Below, piece by piece: positions 15,516 through 25,499 of a DNA stretch of 64,000 bases; the first letter of the stretch is position 1; the number at the start of each line of letters is the position of its first letter. The DNA is from a virus, in the IMG/VR virus record IMGVR_UViG_3300026484_000524, positions 1 through 64,000 of that record, one strand, 5' to 3'. The position numbers were made by a program, and so were the translations under genes. Under the pieces are notes generated by a model. That model made no database searches and had not been told where the DNA came from. It was given only the letters and a program-made list of their open reading frames with translations.

Positions 15516-17435
15516 CTATGCGTTAGAATCTGTAGTAGTACTATTTGAATCTATAGTACTAGAATTTGAATCCGTAGTTACGATATTGGAATTGGTTGTA
15601 CTAGAGTTCGAGTCAGTGGTTGTAGAATTTGAGTCCGTAGTACTTGAATTGGAATCAGTAGTTGTAGAGTTTGAATCTGTAGTTGCATTAGAATCGTAAA
15701 CTGTTTCCTCAGGTGTTCCTACATATACTTCCTTATACAGAATATTTGTTGGAACACCTAAATCACTATATGTAACGCCGCTACATAAATCTAAAAGGAA
15801 ATATGTATTGACAATAACATCGCCATTTGAATCTAGTTTAGGTTCGTTTGCGTTACTATCAATTTCTACAAAGGTATACGGTTCATAGTTTTCCAAATAT
15901 ACTTTTGCAAAGGTATCTATGTTACATAGTTTAACTGGAATTTCAACTGGTAAGTTTACATACTTAAAGTATACTTGAGAGTCTTCATTTAGATTTACCA
16001 GATATTCATATCCACATTGAATATTTAAGTTTTCAAGATAAATTTTTGCATACGCTGCATTAATAAATGCAAATACATCAAGCGATGCTAAATTTTTGAT
16101 ATCCAGATTCATATTTTTAAGCGTGAGGCTACCTTCAGTACATGAAATTGTAGTGTTTAAAAATGAAATGTTAGGAATAGTTCCATCGCTCTTTAATTGC
16201 CCGATAAGTGATATATTTTTCTTTGAAACTACAATTGTTTGGTTTTCAAAAGCTATATCTGTTGCAAAATAGATTGTAATTGTGCTATAAGGTTTTGAGA
16301 GAACTTCGTTTATATCAAATGTCTCAGCATTATTACTATCAACTGTAATCTCATAGCTTCCAAAAATATTCTTAATATCGATAATTTGATATTGCAAATC
16401 CTCAATTTTTGAAAAGATTACATTTTCCGTATTTGTATGATTTAAATCAACAGTATCCAGTTTTGTATTTAGGTTGTCGATTGATGTTTGTAATTCGCTT
16501 TTTACATTTGCTAAATTAGTTAATAAATCTTGCTCAACTTTGTCGCTATAAGTTTTAGCATATTTATCTGCTAGGAAATAAGAAAGTTTTGCAATAGGAC
16601 CGAAGGTATAAATAATCCCGTCGCGTAAGTAATATGCAATTGGATATTTTCCAACTTCATTTGGAGTATACGATCCATTTGAATCGAGATATAAAAATGT
16701 ATTGGCGGGAAGGTTTAATAAGTTTGTATCGAAAGTTTGAAATGGACCAGTTAATTGTACAATATCTTTATCGACGTAATACCAGTTTACATTCTCGTAA
16801 TTTAGAGCCTTTTGGTAATATCCTGTTAAAGGATCGTACTCCAGGGGCGTACCTAATTCATACTCGTCAGCAATAGGCAAATAGAGAATACAATTTTGTA
16901 TTTTCGGAATATATGAACCTTCATTCCATTGAATTCCGTATTTATTACAAATATTAACCAAACGATTAAAATCGTCGGCAACTACAAAGTTATTGCTAGG
17001 AGCAACTTTGATTTTAACATCTGAAGTATTACTTATGAGGATTTTAAGCTCAAAGCGTTCCTCAAAATACATACTAGAGGAAGGCGGAATGTATGTAGGC
17101 TCATCGTCATAAGCAACTGCAAACAAAACTTCTTCGCCATTTTCATCTCTTACAAAAATACCAAATTCACGTAAATAAAACCCCTCAGTTACATTTGTAT
17201 TATCAAATACTAATTCGCAGTGTATAACATTGTCTTCAATGTAAGGATAGGTTAAAAATTTAGCAATACCCTTTGGAGAAATTAAATCCTCAAGCAATTC
17301 AGGTACAATGTTATCAGGCCAAATACCATCACCAACTTTACCATACAAGTATTGCAAATCAAATCCTTCAACTATAGATTTTGCAATCAGCTCGCGCCCT
17401 TTATTGGTTAGGATTAGAGTTCCAAAATTTGCCAT
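15516..17435 (-). CDS. Tail fibre protein with tail-collar N-domain and DSN-repeat tail
   Basis: Residues 1-170 match the N-terminal domain of phage tail-collar/fibre proteins (GTLILTNKGRELIAKS, then GKVGDG, then GFYLREFGIFVRDENGEE), which attaches fibres to the baseplate. A coiled-coil stretch follows (about 290-350), then a beta-rich region (about 370-560). The C-terminus is a low-complexity array of about nine units of the form TTDSNSS, with a 7-residue (21-base) period, ending at TDSNA. The protein probably forms a trimeric fibre or its connector. The ribosome-binding site is weak (AAGGAC). The repeat tail could vary in length by slippage. Confidence 0.7.
   Translation of the reverse strand: MANFGTLILTNKGRELIAKSIVEGFDLQYLYGKVGDGIWPDNIVPELLEDLISPKGIAKFLTYPYIEDNVIHCELVFDNTNVTEGFYLREFGIFVRDENGEEVLFAVAYDDEPTYIPPSSSMYFEERFELKILISNTSDVKIKVAPSNNFVVADDFNRLVNICNKYGIQWNEGSYIPKIQNCILYLPIADEYELGTPLEYDPLTGYYQKALNYENVNWYYVDKDIVQLTGPFQTFDTNLLNLPANTFLYLDSNGSYTPNEVGKYPIAYYLRDGIIYTFGPIAKLSYFLADKYAKTYSDKVEQDLLTNLANVKSELQTSIDNLNTKLDTVDLNHTNTENVIFSKIEDLQYQIIDIKNIFGSYEITVDSNNAETFDINEVLSKPYSTITIYFATDIAFENQTIVVSKKNISLIGQLKSDGTIPNISFLNTTISCTEGSLTLKNMNLDIKNLASLDVFAFINAAYAKIYLENLNIQCGYEYLVNLNEDSQVYFKYVNLPVEIPVKLCNIDTFAKVYLENYEPYTFVEIDSNANEPKLDSNGDVIVNTYFLLDLCSGVTYSDLGVPTNILYKEVYVGTPEETVYDSNATTDSNSTTTDSNSSTTDSNSTTTDSNSSTTNSNIVTTDSNSSTIDSNSTTTDSNA
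15519..15698 (-). repeat. Degenerate 21-base repeats coding Thr/Ser/Asp-Asn units
   Basis: About nine tandem units encode variants of TTDSNS(S/T) at the C-terminus of the tail-fibre gene. The third codon positions differ between units (TCA, TCC, TCG and AAT, AAC are mixed), so the array is old or under protein-level selection rather than a fresh DNA duplication. Confidence 0.75.
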
Positions 17436-17439
17436 TTAT

Positions 17440-18636
17440 TTAGTCCTTTTTAATTACTGGTTTTTGAAAGATTTTGCTTAGAATTAATAATAACAGTGGC
17501 ATATTTTCTGGATTTTCAACATTGGTAAGGTAAATTGTAGTATCAGTTTCCTCAAGTGTAAAGTTACCATATTTAGCCCTTAGGTAATTTAGAATTTCAT
17601 TTAGTACATCATCTTCATTCCATAACAGTGAAAATTGTAGTACATCGGAGTGAGCTCCAATGTAAAACTCTTTATTTAACGCTGGGATTACGTAAACTCG
17701 AATCCGCTTATATTTCTGACGAATTATCATGTATAATTCAAGTAGAAATGCAGGTAAACTTTCGCTTGTTTTTAGAAAGCGTAAATGCAAACAATCACCA
17801 ACAAATTCATATTGCGCCAATTTTAAATCTGGATACTTTTGTAAAAGGTAGTTTATTAAGATATCGTATTTATTTTCTGGAATATCCTCAAGCAGATAAT
17901 TGGTTTCGCTTTTATAGGAGTAATCCGTGATGATAGTATATAGCTGACTCATAAGTTGAGTTTGAGTACGGATTACTATATTCTCTAGCGGATACTTTGT
18001 CACATTGTATTTTTTAATTGCATTCAATAGCAGTTGCAGTAAAATTGATGATGTTAAAGGAACCGTTGAAATAATTTCAATTTTTGAACGATTAGTATTC
18101 CATTGAGCATATGCTGGAATATTATTTTGCTTAAAGTATACGTTGAAAATTTGCACAGGATCGTTCGAAATTAATCCTGCAACTTCTTCGTAATTCAAAT
18201 CATATAGTATAAGCTCTTTATTTAGGAGTTTAGTAAAAAGTGAACTCCTTGAGCTAGTTTGTTTAGTAAACCAGGTATCCTGTGGATCAAATGTTAATTG
18301 AGTATAATATACGTCGTCGAAAAATTGATCGTATAAAATGGTAATTTCTGAAATTAGAGTTTCATCAGGTAAATAGATTTCTTTTTCATTGAGTGCATCA
18401 AGATAAAAACGTGAGAAACCTGAGATTGTTGCGATAATATAGTCTACATCAGTACTTGAATAAAAAAGTGATGCTATTATATCCAGAGAGTAGTTTTTCT
18501 CGAGTAAACTGGCGGTACTAGTTTCTTTAAGTGCATAATATACATGACTTGTCAAAAATAGATTTCGTAGATCGTAGAATTTATAGTTTGGAGTTTCATA
18601 GAGTCTACTTTTGACGTAAAATCTATTATAAACCAT
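17440..18636 (-). CDS. Hypothetical virion protein, 398 aa
   Basis: The gene starts 11 bases inside the end of the upstream HNH-like gene. The protein is Tyr/Leu-rich with alternating helices and strands. Two segments (about residues 185-225 and 315-345) look like repeats of one small alpha/beta unit, though this is only by eye. No family is recognised. It lies directly upstream of the tail-fibre gene and may be a fibre chaperone or baseplate component. Confidence 0.6.
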   Translation of the reverse strand: MVYNRFYVKSRLYETPNYKFYDLRNLFLTSHVYYALKETSTASLLEKNYSLDIIASLFYSSTDVDYIIATISGFSRFYLDALNEKEIYLPDETLISEITILYDQFFDDVYYTQLTFDPQDTWFTKQTSSRSSLFTKLLNKELILYDLNYEEVAGLISNDPVQIFNVYFKQNNIPAYAQWNTNRSKIEIISTVPLTSSILLQLLLNAIKKYNVTKYPLENIVIRTQTQLMSQLYTIITDYSYKSETNYLLEDIPENKYDILINYLLQKYPDLKLAQYEFVGDCLHLRFLKTSESLPAFLLELYMIIRQKYKRIRVYVIPALNKEFYIGAHSDVLQFSLLWNEDDVLNEILNYLRAKYGNFTLEETDTTIYLTNVENPENMPLLLLILSKIFQKPVIKKD

Positions 18637-19249
18637 CTTCGCTATCCTTTAGATTCCAGGATTTTTGATAGATATCTGCATCTAAAGTAACAGACATATA
18701 CTTTTCATATTTTTCAATAAGCGATTCTGTTACGTAATAATTGTCAATTAGATATTTTGGATTTCCGTAAATGTACTCGCGAGGAATTTCCAAATAACCA
18801 TTATGGAATTTTTTATGCAAAGTGCCCGCAATCGGTACAAAACCTACATTTAACTGAAAATGCAATTGAATAACTTCCATAGCGATTGTAAATGTACAAA
18901 ATGGTTTACCTTGTTTTAAATAAGTATCTACAACAATTTTGCAAATGTCATATAATGTAAAGGGATGATGATGGATTTCGATATCATCAGTTTCTTCAAG
19001 AGTTTCTCCAGTAAATACACACTTTGTCATACCCAAATTTTCACGTAAAAATTTAAGCCACATTTTGTATTCAAGTGATGCACGAACAACGCGTTCTACA
19101 TTCTTTATAAATTTGGTATAATGTTTTTCATCGGCAAATTCCGTAATAAATAAAGGTAGATAAATGTCAGTATGAACATTTTTGATTTCGAGTTTTTCTG
19201 TATCCGAGGCAATTGGTAATTTGATTTTTTCGAGAGTTGCAGTACTCAT
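18626..19249 (-). CDS. HNH-like conserved phage protein
   Basis: The central part carries KCVFTGETLEETDDIEIHHH followed by PFTLYDI, then LHFQLNVGFVPIAGTLHKKF with HNG. This Cys-x-x-Thr-Gly, His-rich, C-terminal Leu-His-x-x-x-His order resembles HNH-type beta-beta-alpha metal folds and matches a phage protein type I have seen described only as HNH-like. Only one of the usual zinc-ribbon cysteines is present, so nuclease activity is doubtful. It lies in the virion operon, not beside an intron or intergenic homing site. Confidence 0.45.
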   Translation of the reverse strand: MSTATLEKIKLPIASDTEKLEIKNVHTDIYLPLFITEFADEKHYTKFIKNVERVVRASLEYKMWLKFLRENLGMTKCVFTGETLEETDDIEIHHHPFTLYDICKIVVDTYLKQGKPFCTFTIAMEVIQLHFQLNVGFVPIAGTLHKKFHNGYLEIPREYIYGNPKYLIDNYYVTESLIEKYEKYMSVTLDADIYQKSWNLKDSEDGL

Positions 19250-19269
19250 AACTTCTTGCCTCTACTTTT

Positions 19270-19584
19270 TTATGCTTCAGGATTTTTCTTTTCAGCTACG
19301 ATTGTCAAATGATTTGGCGCATCTTGTTTAACTGCTTTTTCTTTTTTCTCAGAAGCAAACGGATTTAATTTTTGAAGTTCTTCTTTCAATTTATTTTTAG
19401 CTTCTTCTTCCTCAACTTCAACAATTTTTACAAGTTTTAATTTTTGAAGGAATTTTACCACATGTTCGGGAAGTTCGTCAAGGTATACTCCTTGACTTGG
19501 AATAATGTAGGTTTCATGTGTTTCAGGATCAGTCCAGGATACTCTAGCATTAGTAACTGGTACTATCTTGTGTATCTTCTTCAT
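19270..19584 (-). CDS. Hypothetical protein, 104 aa
   Basis: CGGAGG lies 9 bases before the ATG, which is inside the end of the upstream gene (35-base overlap). The N-terminal half is a compact domain (about residues 1-55); the C-terminal half is a highly charged Lys/Glu helix and tail. Such small proteins occur at many phage head-tail and neck loci, but no specific homology is visible. Confidence 0.6.
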   Translation of the reverse strand: MKKIHKIVPVTNARVSWTDPETHETYIIPSQGVYLDELPEHVVKFLQKLKLVKIVEVEEEEAKNKLKEELQKLNPFASEKKEKAVKQDAPNHLTIVAEKKNPEA

Positions 19585-19933
19585 CGCCTAAAACCTCCGC
19601 TTTTATTTTTTCTATATAGTCTTGAGTATATAGTGTTTCCATTACATGAGTTGCTTCATCTTGTATTGCATAAGAATCAATATCTCTTTTTAAATATTGA
19701 ACCCCATTGTACATTCCATCAAATTTGTATCCATAGATTTGACCGTAAAAATCTTTCATACAATCAACGGATAATACAGGTTCACCTTTAACAGTTACGT
19801 TAAATGATTGAGGAGATCCACATGGATCAAGTTTTATATTCACGCCATAATCAAGCGGTGCAAGTTGAACAGCTGCCAAAATCGTTTCCTCTAGATGTCT
19901 CTTTTGTTTGGCATAGTTAATAATTGTTATCAT
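19550..19933 (-). CDS. Hypothetical protein, 127 aa
   Basis: Overlaps its upstream neighbour by 4 bases and has GGAG before the ATG. It is a small alpha/beta protein with an acidic C-terminal tail (EVLGDEEDTQDSTSY). It contains two cysteines (DPCGSPQS and VDCMKD). No family is recognised. Context suggests a virion assembly or minor structural role. Confidence 0.6.
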   Translation of the reverse strand: MITIINYAKQKRHLEETILAAVQLAPLDYGVNIKLDPCGSPQSFNVTVKGEPVLSVDCMKDFYGQIYGYKFDGMYNGVQYLKRDIDSYAIQDEATHVMETLYTQDYIEKIKAEVLGDEEDTQDSTSY

Positions 19934-22404
19934 TCAGAATACTCCGAAGGGTATGGAGTTATTATGTTTGCAAAGTAATTTTCATTTTCTGGAATAAAGT
20001 AGTAGTTATCATACATTTGAGGAGAAAATGGTACATTTGGCCATTTAAATGCAAGTTCTCGATTTATTGATGGTGGGACATGATAGGAAATATCGGGACA
20101 TTTATAGGGATACTTTGGAGGATATTCTTTGGATTTCCACTTAGAGTTATATTCTTCAAGTAATTTTACAACGTCTTCAAGTATAAGATTTGCATTAGAG
20201 TGATACTCAATGTTTTCGAAAGTAAAGTGAATTAACGTGGAGTACATTTTGAATTCGCTTACTGAGAAATCATCGATAATATACAATGGTAAGTATTGTA
20301 TGTAACGTCTATAAACCTTTGTATGATTAATCGGATTTTCAAAGTCCTTTGTATACAAAATTCTATCTCTGAAATGATAATATGTATCTGTATACTTGTT
20401 GTAAAAGCCTACAGTATTATGTCCAAATAAAAACTCGTAGATAAAATCAATACGTCTTACAGATTGCCATGCTTTATCAAATCTATTTGCAAATACAATG
20501 TCAAAGGTTTCTCGAAATTTAGTATGGTATTTAGGTTGCAGATATACTTTTTTAGTTACCTCAAGAATTGGAGGGCTAGCTTGTTTAAGTAACCTAATGT
20601 ATCTAGGGCGTATTTTAACATTGATGTTAAAACTTTGCGCAAGCACTTTTAAAAAGCGCATGACGTTTTTGTTAAGATGAGGGCTATAACCAATGGGACG
20701 AATGAATGTAAATAGTTTACGAGTATATACTGAGTAGCAACTATAAAATATATCTCCACCGCAATTACAAGGTATATCATGCCAACGTCCATCACGTGTC
20801 TTATAACCAGGACATGGCAATCTAAAATTAATTTCCTTCCAAGGAACCCAACGATCTCCTACATTTACTTCAAAATAGTCAGTTATATTATAACGATCAG
20901 CTCCTATATCGTAACCAATTAATACCCAGTTTTTAATATTTGTGGTTACTGGAATATGATAACCATATTTATCCTTTGAACCTGTAACTGGTAAATTATA
21001 TGCCCAAACGTAGATATCTGTAAAGATACGCCATTCAAATTTCATTTTGTTAATGAAATTGCTATCGAAAACCACTCCTTTAATGTTAGGAAGCATATTT
21101 AAGACAAACTTTTCAACAAATTCGTCATTTTCTTCCTCAAATTCTAAATCGAGAAAGTTATCCAAACCATCTAAGAAAATTCTATAGGTTATAAACCCTT
21201 GGTTCCAGAATTTCACAAAAAGAATTCTAAGATGACTTGGGTTGTATTTTCCATCGTTAAGAAACTCAAATTCAAATTTCATAAATTCAGCCATTCGCAT
21301 AGGACGAACGTAGCGTTCAATCCTAGGATGCACATGAACTTCAGGCTCTAAACTGCAATCAATTATTTCAAATAATAAGGCGTCATCTTTTAAAAAATGT
21401 GGATAATTGAGTTTATCATCGGTTTCAAAAGAAATTGATAATGTAGTTACGCTTTTGGGATTTTCAATTAGAGAATATGCAAGAGCATTGTTATTTGAAT
21501 CGCGTAAATAAAGATATAGCTGCTTAGTATAATTACTGTCATAATGGTATTCAAATTGAACTGTATATTTCTTTTCAGTTTCAAATGGAATTACTGCACT
21601 AAATGGACTAGTATCTGCCCAGATACGATAAGAAATACCTCTTCTGTCAATTTTAAATTCATTGTTTTTGCTTTGAATATCATGGAAAGTAAAGGTAATT
21701 GAAAATTCATCTAGCTTTTGTCGTTTACTAACATCAATTTTAAAAACTGGAACCTGAACCTGGGTATTGTAATTATAGTCGACAATCTTGGAATTTGATG
21801 TAACGATATAATTTCCATTTGAGTCAGTTTTAGTATTTGAGTCGTAGATAGGAGTCCAGTTACTTGGATCCGAAATATACTTAAAACAGCATTTTCCAAT
21901 ATTATTTGCAAAAGTTGCATCTACATTGAGCGTATCTGGCACTAGAAAGTTATAGGTAAAACTAGATAAGGTTTCGTATTCAATATTTACATATTTATCC
22001 CATTTTTTACTTTCTTCAGTATTGTAGTTGTAAGGTACGTCCCAAAATAACCTTTCACGGTATACTGATTCGTATTTTATGGGATGATAGTAGCATTGAT
22101 TGAATATATAGTCGTCAGTTTTTGGAAAGACTGTGATAATTGCTTCTTCCCAGGACATTTTTGGATTATACCAATCTTCATGGCATGGATTCCAAGGATA
22201 CTCAATACGATATGGGACTGTTGTATAATAACTAGGTTCTACTTTTGCATCATATTCTGGAGTTTCCCAATGTTTCCAAAGACTACCTGCACAATAAATT
22301 GCAACATCAATCAAATCTGGTAGATAATCTGTAAAGTATTCGCCGTAATTATATCCGGTGATAAATTTTTGATATGCGGGAATTTCGCTTTCTTTAAAAT
22401 ACAT
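19930..22404 (-). CDS. Large virion protein, 824 aa
   Basis: The preferred start is ATG 22404 (MYFKESE), preceded by AAAGGG; an in-frame GTG at 22428 abuts the previous stop but has no ribosome-binding site. The protein is rich in Tyr, Trp, Phe and Pro and mainly beta-structured. It contains five DSN tripeptides and, at about residues 540-570, a Cys cluster (LPCPGY, then IPCNCGGD, then SCYS) that could bind a metal or form disulphides. No family is recognised. Size, composition and position point to a tail-fibre or baseplate-periphery protein. Confidence 0.65.
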   Translation of the reverse strand: MYFKESEIPAYQKFITGYNYGEYFTDYLPDLIDVAIYCAGSLWKHWETPEYDAKVEPSYYTTVPYRIEYPWNPCHEDWYNPKMSWEEAIITVFPKTDDYIFNQCYYHPIKYESVYRERLFWDVPYNYNTEESKKWDKYVNIEYETLSSFTYNFLVPDTLNVDATFANNIGKCCFKYISDPSNWTPIYDSNTKTDSNGNYIVTSNSKIVDYNYNTQVQVPVFKIDVSKRQKLDEFSITFTFHDIQSKNNEFKIDRRGISYRIWADTSPFSAVIPFETEKKYTVQFEYHYDSNYTKQLYLYLRDSNNNALAYSLIENPKSVTTLSISFETDDKLNYPHFLKDDALLFEIIDCSLEPEVHVHPRIERYVRPMRMAEFMKFEFEFLNDGKYNPSHLRILFVKFWNQGFITYRIFLDGLDNFLDLEFEEENDEFVEKFVLNMLPNIKGVVFDSNFINKMKFEWRIFTDIYVWAYNLPVTGSKDKYGYHIPVTTNIKNWVLIGYDIGADRYNITDYFEVNVGDRWVPWKEINFRLPCPGYKTRDGRWHDIPCNCGGDIFYSCYSVYTRKLFTFIRPIGYSPHLNKNVMRFLKVLAQSFNINVKIRPRYIRLLKQASPPILEVTKKVYLQPKYHTKFRETFDIVFANRFDKAWQSVRRIDFIYEFLFGHNTVGFYNKYTDTYYHFRDRILYTKDFENPINHTKVYRRYIQYLPLYIIDDFSVSEFKMYSTLIHFTFENIEYHSNANLILEDVVKLLEEYNSKWKSKEYPPKYPYKCPDISYHVPPSINRELAFKWPNVPFSPQMYDNYYFIPENENYFANIITPYPSEYSE

Positions 22405-22428
22405 TTCTAAAACAACTACCCTTTCCAC

Positions 22429-24285
22429 TTATTTCAATTCAATATCATCGCGAATTATTAAAAGCTCTCCTGCATCTTCATAGTGTAAATCTAGATATCC
22501 ATTGCAGTCTAACTCAGGTTTAAATTCAGTTGTAGTTAAACTGTCATAATAATAATGTCCAAATTTTAAAAAGTAATTAAGTGTAAAGTAGGTTTCCGGA
22601 GGAATTAATTGAGGTTTACTGTAAAATGAACGTGCAACAACCTTATACTCTCTATTGTATCTATATAAAACTTCAACACCATATATCGTAATAGGAAAAG
22701 TAATGTAATATTCAAATAACTGTTTCGTTACGATTTCCCAAAGAATTCCTTTACCAAATAATGTAGTATTCCAAAACTCTACATTATCTGGCGTAAGTAG
22801 TAAACCAACATGTGTATTTTCCTCAAGAAGTAAATATTGTAGATCCATATTCTGATTTATGAATGCATTTTTAAAGTAGTCAGTTCCTGTAATTAATTTA
22901 AATGCGAAATTGGTAAGTTCATGTTTACTTAATCCTAGAATTTCATGACGTAAGAAATACTGTCCAAAATTTGTAATACGAGATAGCTTATAGCGTCCAC
23001 ATTTACTTTTTGTCAATTCATCCATGTAAAATTTATCTTTGAGAGGAGTTATTATTGCAAGCAATAATTTGGTTTCATCTGAGACGTTTTTAATAATAAA
23101 TTCATCCATAGTAATATTTGAATCAGGGGTCGACTTTCCAAAATAAAATTCAACGCCTGGTAAATCATGATTTATTAGGTAAAACTTATCAATAAATGCA
23201 TATTTTACGTCTTTAAAGTGAACTGTAATACTATAATCCTTAGGTATAAAGTAATAATCAATAAGCATATCCCCTAATGTAAATACTTCATTATCAATAA
23301 GAATTTGCTCGGCATGTCTTAATCTGACTGAGTCAGTAGATGAAAAAATCAATGAAGACGATTTTGTATTGTAGATTAATTGCAACGGAATATTTATAGT
23401 TACGTCCAAAGAAATAGACTCTGCATTTGAATCAAAATTTGTTGGACAGTAAATACGACTATTTTCAACCGTTATAGGACTTATTTTCACATATTTGTCA
23501 GTTGGTTCAAATGTTGCAAGAGAAAATGAAAGTTGCGTAACGGATTCATTTCCTAAAATACAACGTTTGAAACGATAGGAGGCTACTGAATCAAATTCCT
23601 TTTCATCTTCATCCCACTTGTAAATGCCAAGATTTATACTAGTGCTGTCAATTAGAAATTCAAAACGGCCAACATCAATAGAAATATTGGAGTCAATGAT
23701 AAACTGTAAATACTCAGTTCTATCTTTTTCAAAATAGATTGAGAACCCATTAATTCCAATATTCCAGTATACTCTCCAAGAACCGGCTTCCATTATAGTA
23801 TAAAACGATTCGTAACCCCAATTTTCCACTATAAAATGTATTTTTTGATAGTCGCGAAAAACGTAGTGCAACGACCATTGATCGATAACTGGAGTTTTAT
23901 TGTTGTAAATATTCAGATAACCATTCGAGTCAATAAATGTAGTAGTTGTATGAAATTCAGATTCAAAATATCGCTGCATCATGTATCCAGTTATTGTATA
24001 AGATTCGAAATAGCCTAAATCAGTTAAATTGTAGTAGAGACATTTGGTGTTTGTATCAACCGTCCAATTTGAGTCAAAATGCACGTAGTTTGAATCGAGG
24101 ACTGATATTTCATAGGTTATATTAGGACAGATATCAATAATGTTGTAGCAATAGGAAAATACTGGTTCAGAATAATCTGGTCTATCAAATGCAAGATTTC
24201 TATAATCTTGTGGTTTTAAGAAGAAAGCTCTATAAACCTTTTGTTTTTTATTTAAAGCTTGAGGATCACAAGGACCAAACTTCAT
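22429..24285 (-). CDS. Large virion protein, 618 aa
   Basis: The start codon overlaps the end of the upstream gene, whose last codons supply its GAGGTTT ribosome-binding site. The protein is aromatic-rich and predicted mostly beta, with six DSN tripeptides (for example LDSNYVHFDSNW near residue 63). Its composition resembles the neighbouring proteins at 19930, 24285 and 30310, so these may share a common architecture. No known family is recognised. Confidence 0.65.
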   Translation of the reverse strand: MKFGPCDPQALNKKQKVYRAFFLKPQDYRNLAFDRPDYSEPVFSYCYNIIDICPNITYEISVLDSNYVHFDSNWTVDTNTKCLYYNLTDLGYFESYTITGYMMQRYFESEFHTTTTFIDSNGYLNIYNNKTPVIDQWSLHYVFRDYQKIHFIVENWGYESFYTIMEAGSWRVYWNIGINGFSIYFEKDRTEYLQFIIDSNISIDVGRFEFLIDSTSINLGIYKWDEDEKEFDSVASYRFKRCILGNESVTQLSFSLATFEPTDKYVKISPITVENSRIYCPTNFDSNAESISLDVTINIPLQLIYNTKSSSLIFSSTDSVRLRHAEQILIDNEVFTLGDMLIDYYFIPKDYSITVHFKDVKYAFIDKFYLINHDLPGVEFYFGKSTPDSNITMDEFIIKNVSDETKLLLAIITPLKDKFYMDELTKSKCGRYKLSRITNFGQYFLRHEILGLSKHELTNFAFKLITGTDYFKNAFINQNMDLQYLLLEENTHVGLLLTPDNVEFWNTTLFGKGILWEIVTKQLFEYYITFPITIYGVEVLYRYNREYKVVARSFYSKPQLIPPETYFTLNYFLKFGHYYYDSLTTTEFKPELDCNGYLDLHYEDAGELLIIRDDIELK

Positions 24286-25499
24286 TAGTAAACCTCATTT
24301 GGAATCTCATCGTAAATTGTATCGTCAGACATTATAAGTGAAAATCCATAGCAACGTACCCAATTGGTACTTGTTGCAATTTTGCAACCATAATATGCTA
24401 CATTCGAGTCTACCGTCTGAATTGCATTCAATGAAATTGGATCAGTTATAGGTTCATAATTGGAATCTGTAAGATATGCTTTGAAATCAATTCCACTTTT
24501 ATAAACCAAGTTTTCTTCAGTTGAAACCTTTGAAATAAACTTTACGTTTTTAATACCAGTAATTGGTTTTTCAAATCTGAAAATACAATATGCCTCTGTA
24601 TTATCCGTAGGTGCAAAAATTAAAGTACGCGCTAGATTTAAATATTCGATTTTATCAAATGTAACGACGTTGTTTAGATTTTTAAGTAGCTCGAGGAAAT
24701 AAGTTTTGTTTCCTGAAGTTAAAGTATAAGTCAGGCGAGTTTCTGTAAGAAGTTGATCTTTTATTAGGAATTCGTAAGGATACTCAGGAATACGTTGAGT
24801 ATATAATAGATCCGGCGGATTTTCAGTTTCATCATTACTTGGAATTTCAGTACATGCAGTTCCATATCCTATAACAACAACTTTTCCTTTAGTAGGCTGC
24901 TCAAATTCAAGCTCTAAATAACCAGGATTTAATTTTGCACGCCATGGAATAATTTCTTCATCGTTTTCATTAAATACTTTATAGACAATGTCGGAACGTA
25001 GGAGCGCATGTCTCACAATCCATTTATATGCATAGTCTGAAAAGATATGCGTCTGCAATACAACGTAATTTTCTGGGGGATTGATAAAGATTTTATCAAC
25101 AGGAATTTCCATATTGGAAAAGAGTGGGACAAATACAAATACGTTTAAATTTGAGAATGTATGGTAACGCCATACATAAGGAAATGCTCCTATAATTAGC
25201 AAATTATCTTCATCATCATAAATTCCAAATCCATTTACGTAAACCTCAGGTTGTCCTCTAGGTACTACTGCTTGAATGACAAGTCCATGATTATCCTTGT
25301 CATAGTAAATCTTATTTACATATCCTTCAACAGATGGAGCAGGAATATCAGTTGCTTTAAAATCAATTTCCATAATCGGATCAGTAATATGCGCAGTAGC
25401 ATTCAACTTTATTTTTGCAAATTTGATTCGATAGTCATCATCAGTTAGTGAGCGATTAACTGCTTCTAACCCATACTGAGTAAAGTATGCTCTAATCAT
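24285..25499 (-). CDS. Tail fibre-like protein with collar N-domain, 404 aa
   Basis: The first 120 residues share the plan of the N-terminal domain seen in the tail-fibre protein at 15516-17435: FTQYGLEAVNRSL, an inner strand DFKATDIPAPSVEGYVNKI, then VNGFGIYDDEDNLLIIGA. This is the collar domain that anchors fibres. The remainder is beta-rich with two DSN tripeptides and no recognised receptor-binding domain. It overlaps genes on both sides by a few bases, so it is translated within a coupled set of fibre genes. Confidence 0.6.
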   Translation of the reverse strand: MIRAYFTQYGLEAVNRSLTDDDYRIKFAKIKLNATAHITDPIMEIDFKATDIPAPSVEGYVNKIYYDKDNHGLVIQAVVPRGQPEVYVNGFGIYDDEDNLLIIGAFPYVWRYHTFSNLNVFVFVPLFSNMEIPVDKIFINPPENYVVLQTHIFSDYAYKWIVRHALLRSDIVYKVFNENDEEIIPWRAKLNPGYLELEFEQPTKGKVVVIGYGTACTEIPSNDETENPPDLLYTQRIPEYPYEFLIKDQLLTETRLTYTLTSGNKTYFLELLKNLNNVVTFDKIEYLNLARTLIFAPTDNTEAYCIFRFEKPITGIKNVKFISKVSTEENLVYKSGIDFKAYLTDSNYEPITDPISLNAIQTVDSNVAYYGCKIATSTNWVRCYGFSLIMSDDTIYDEIPNEVY

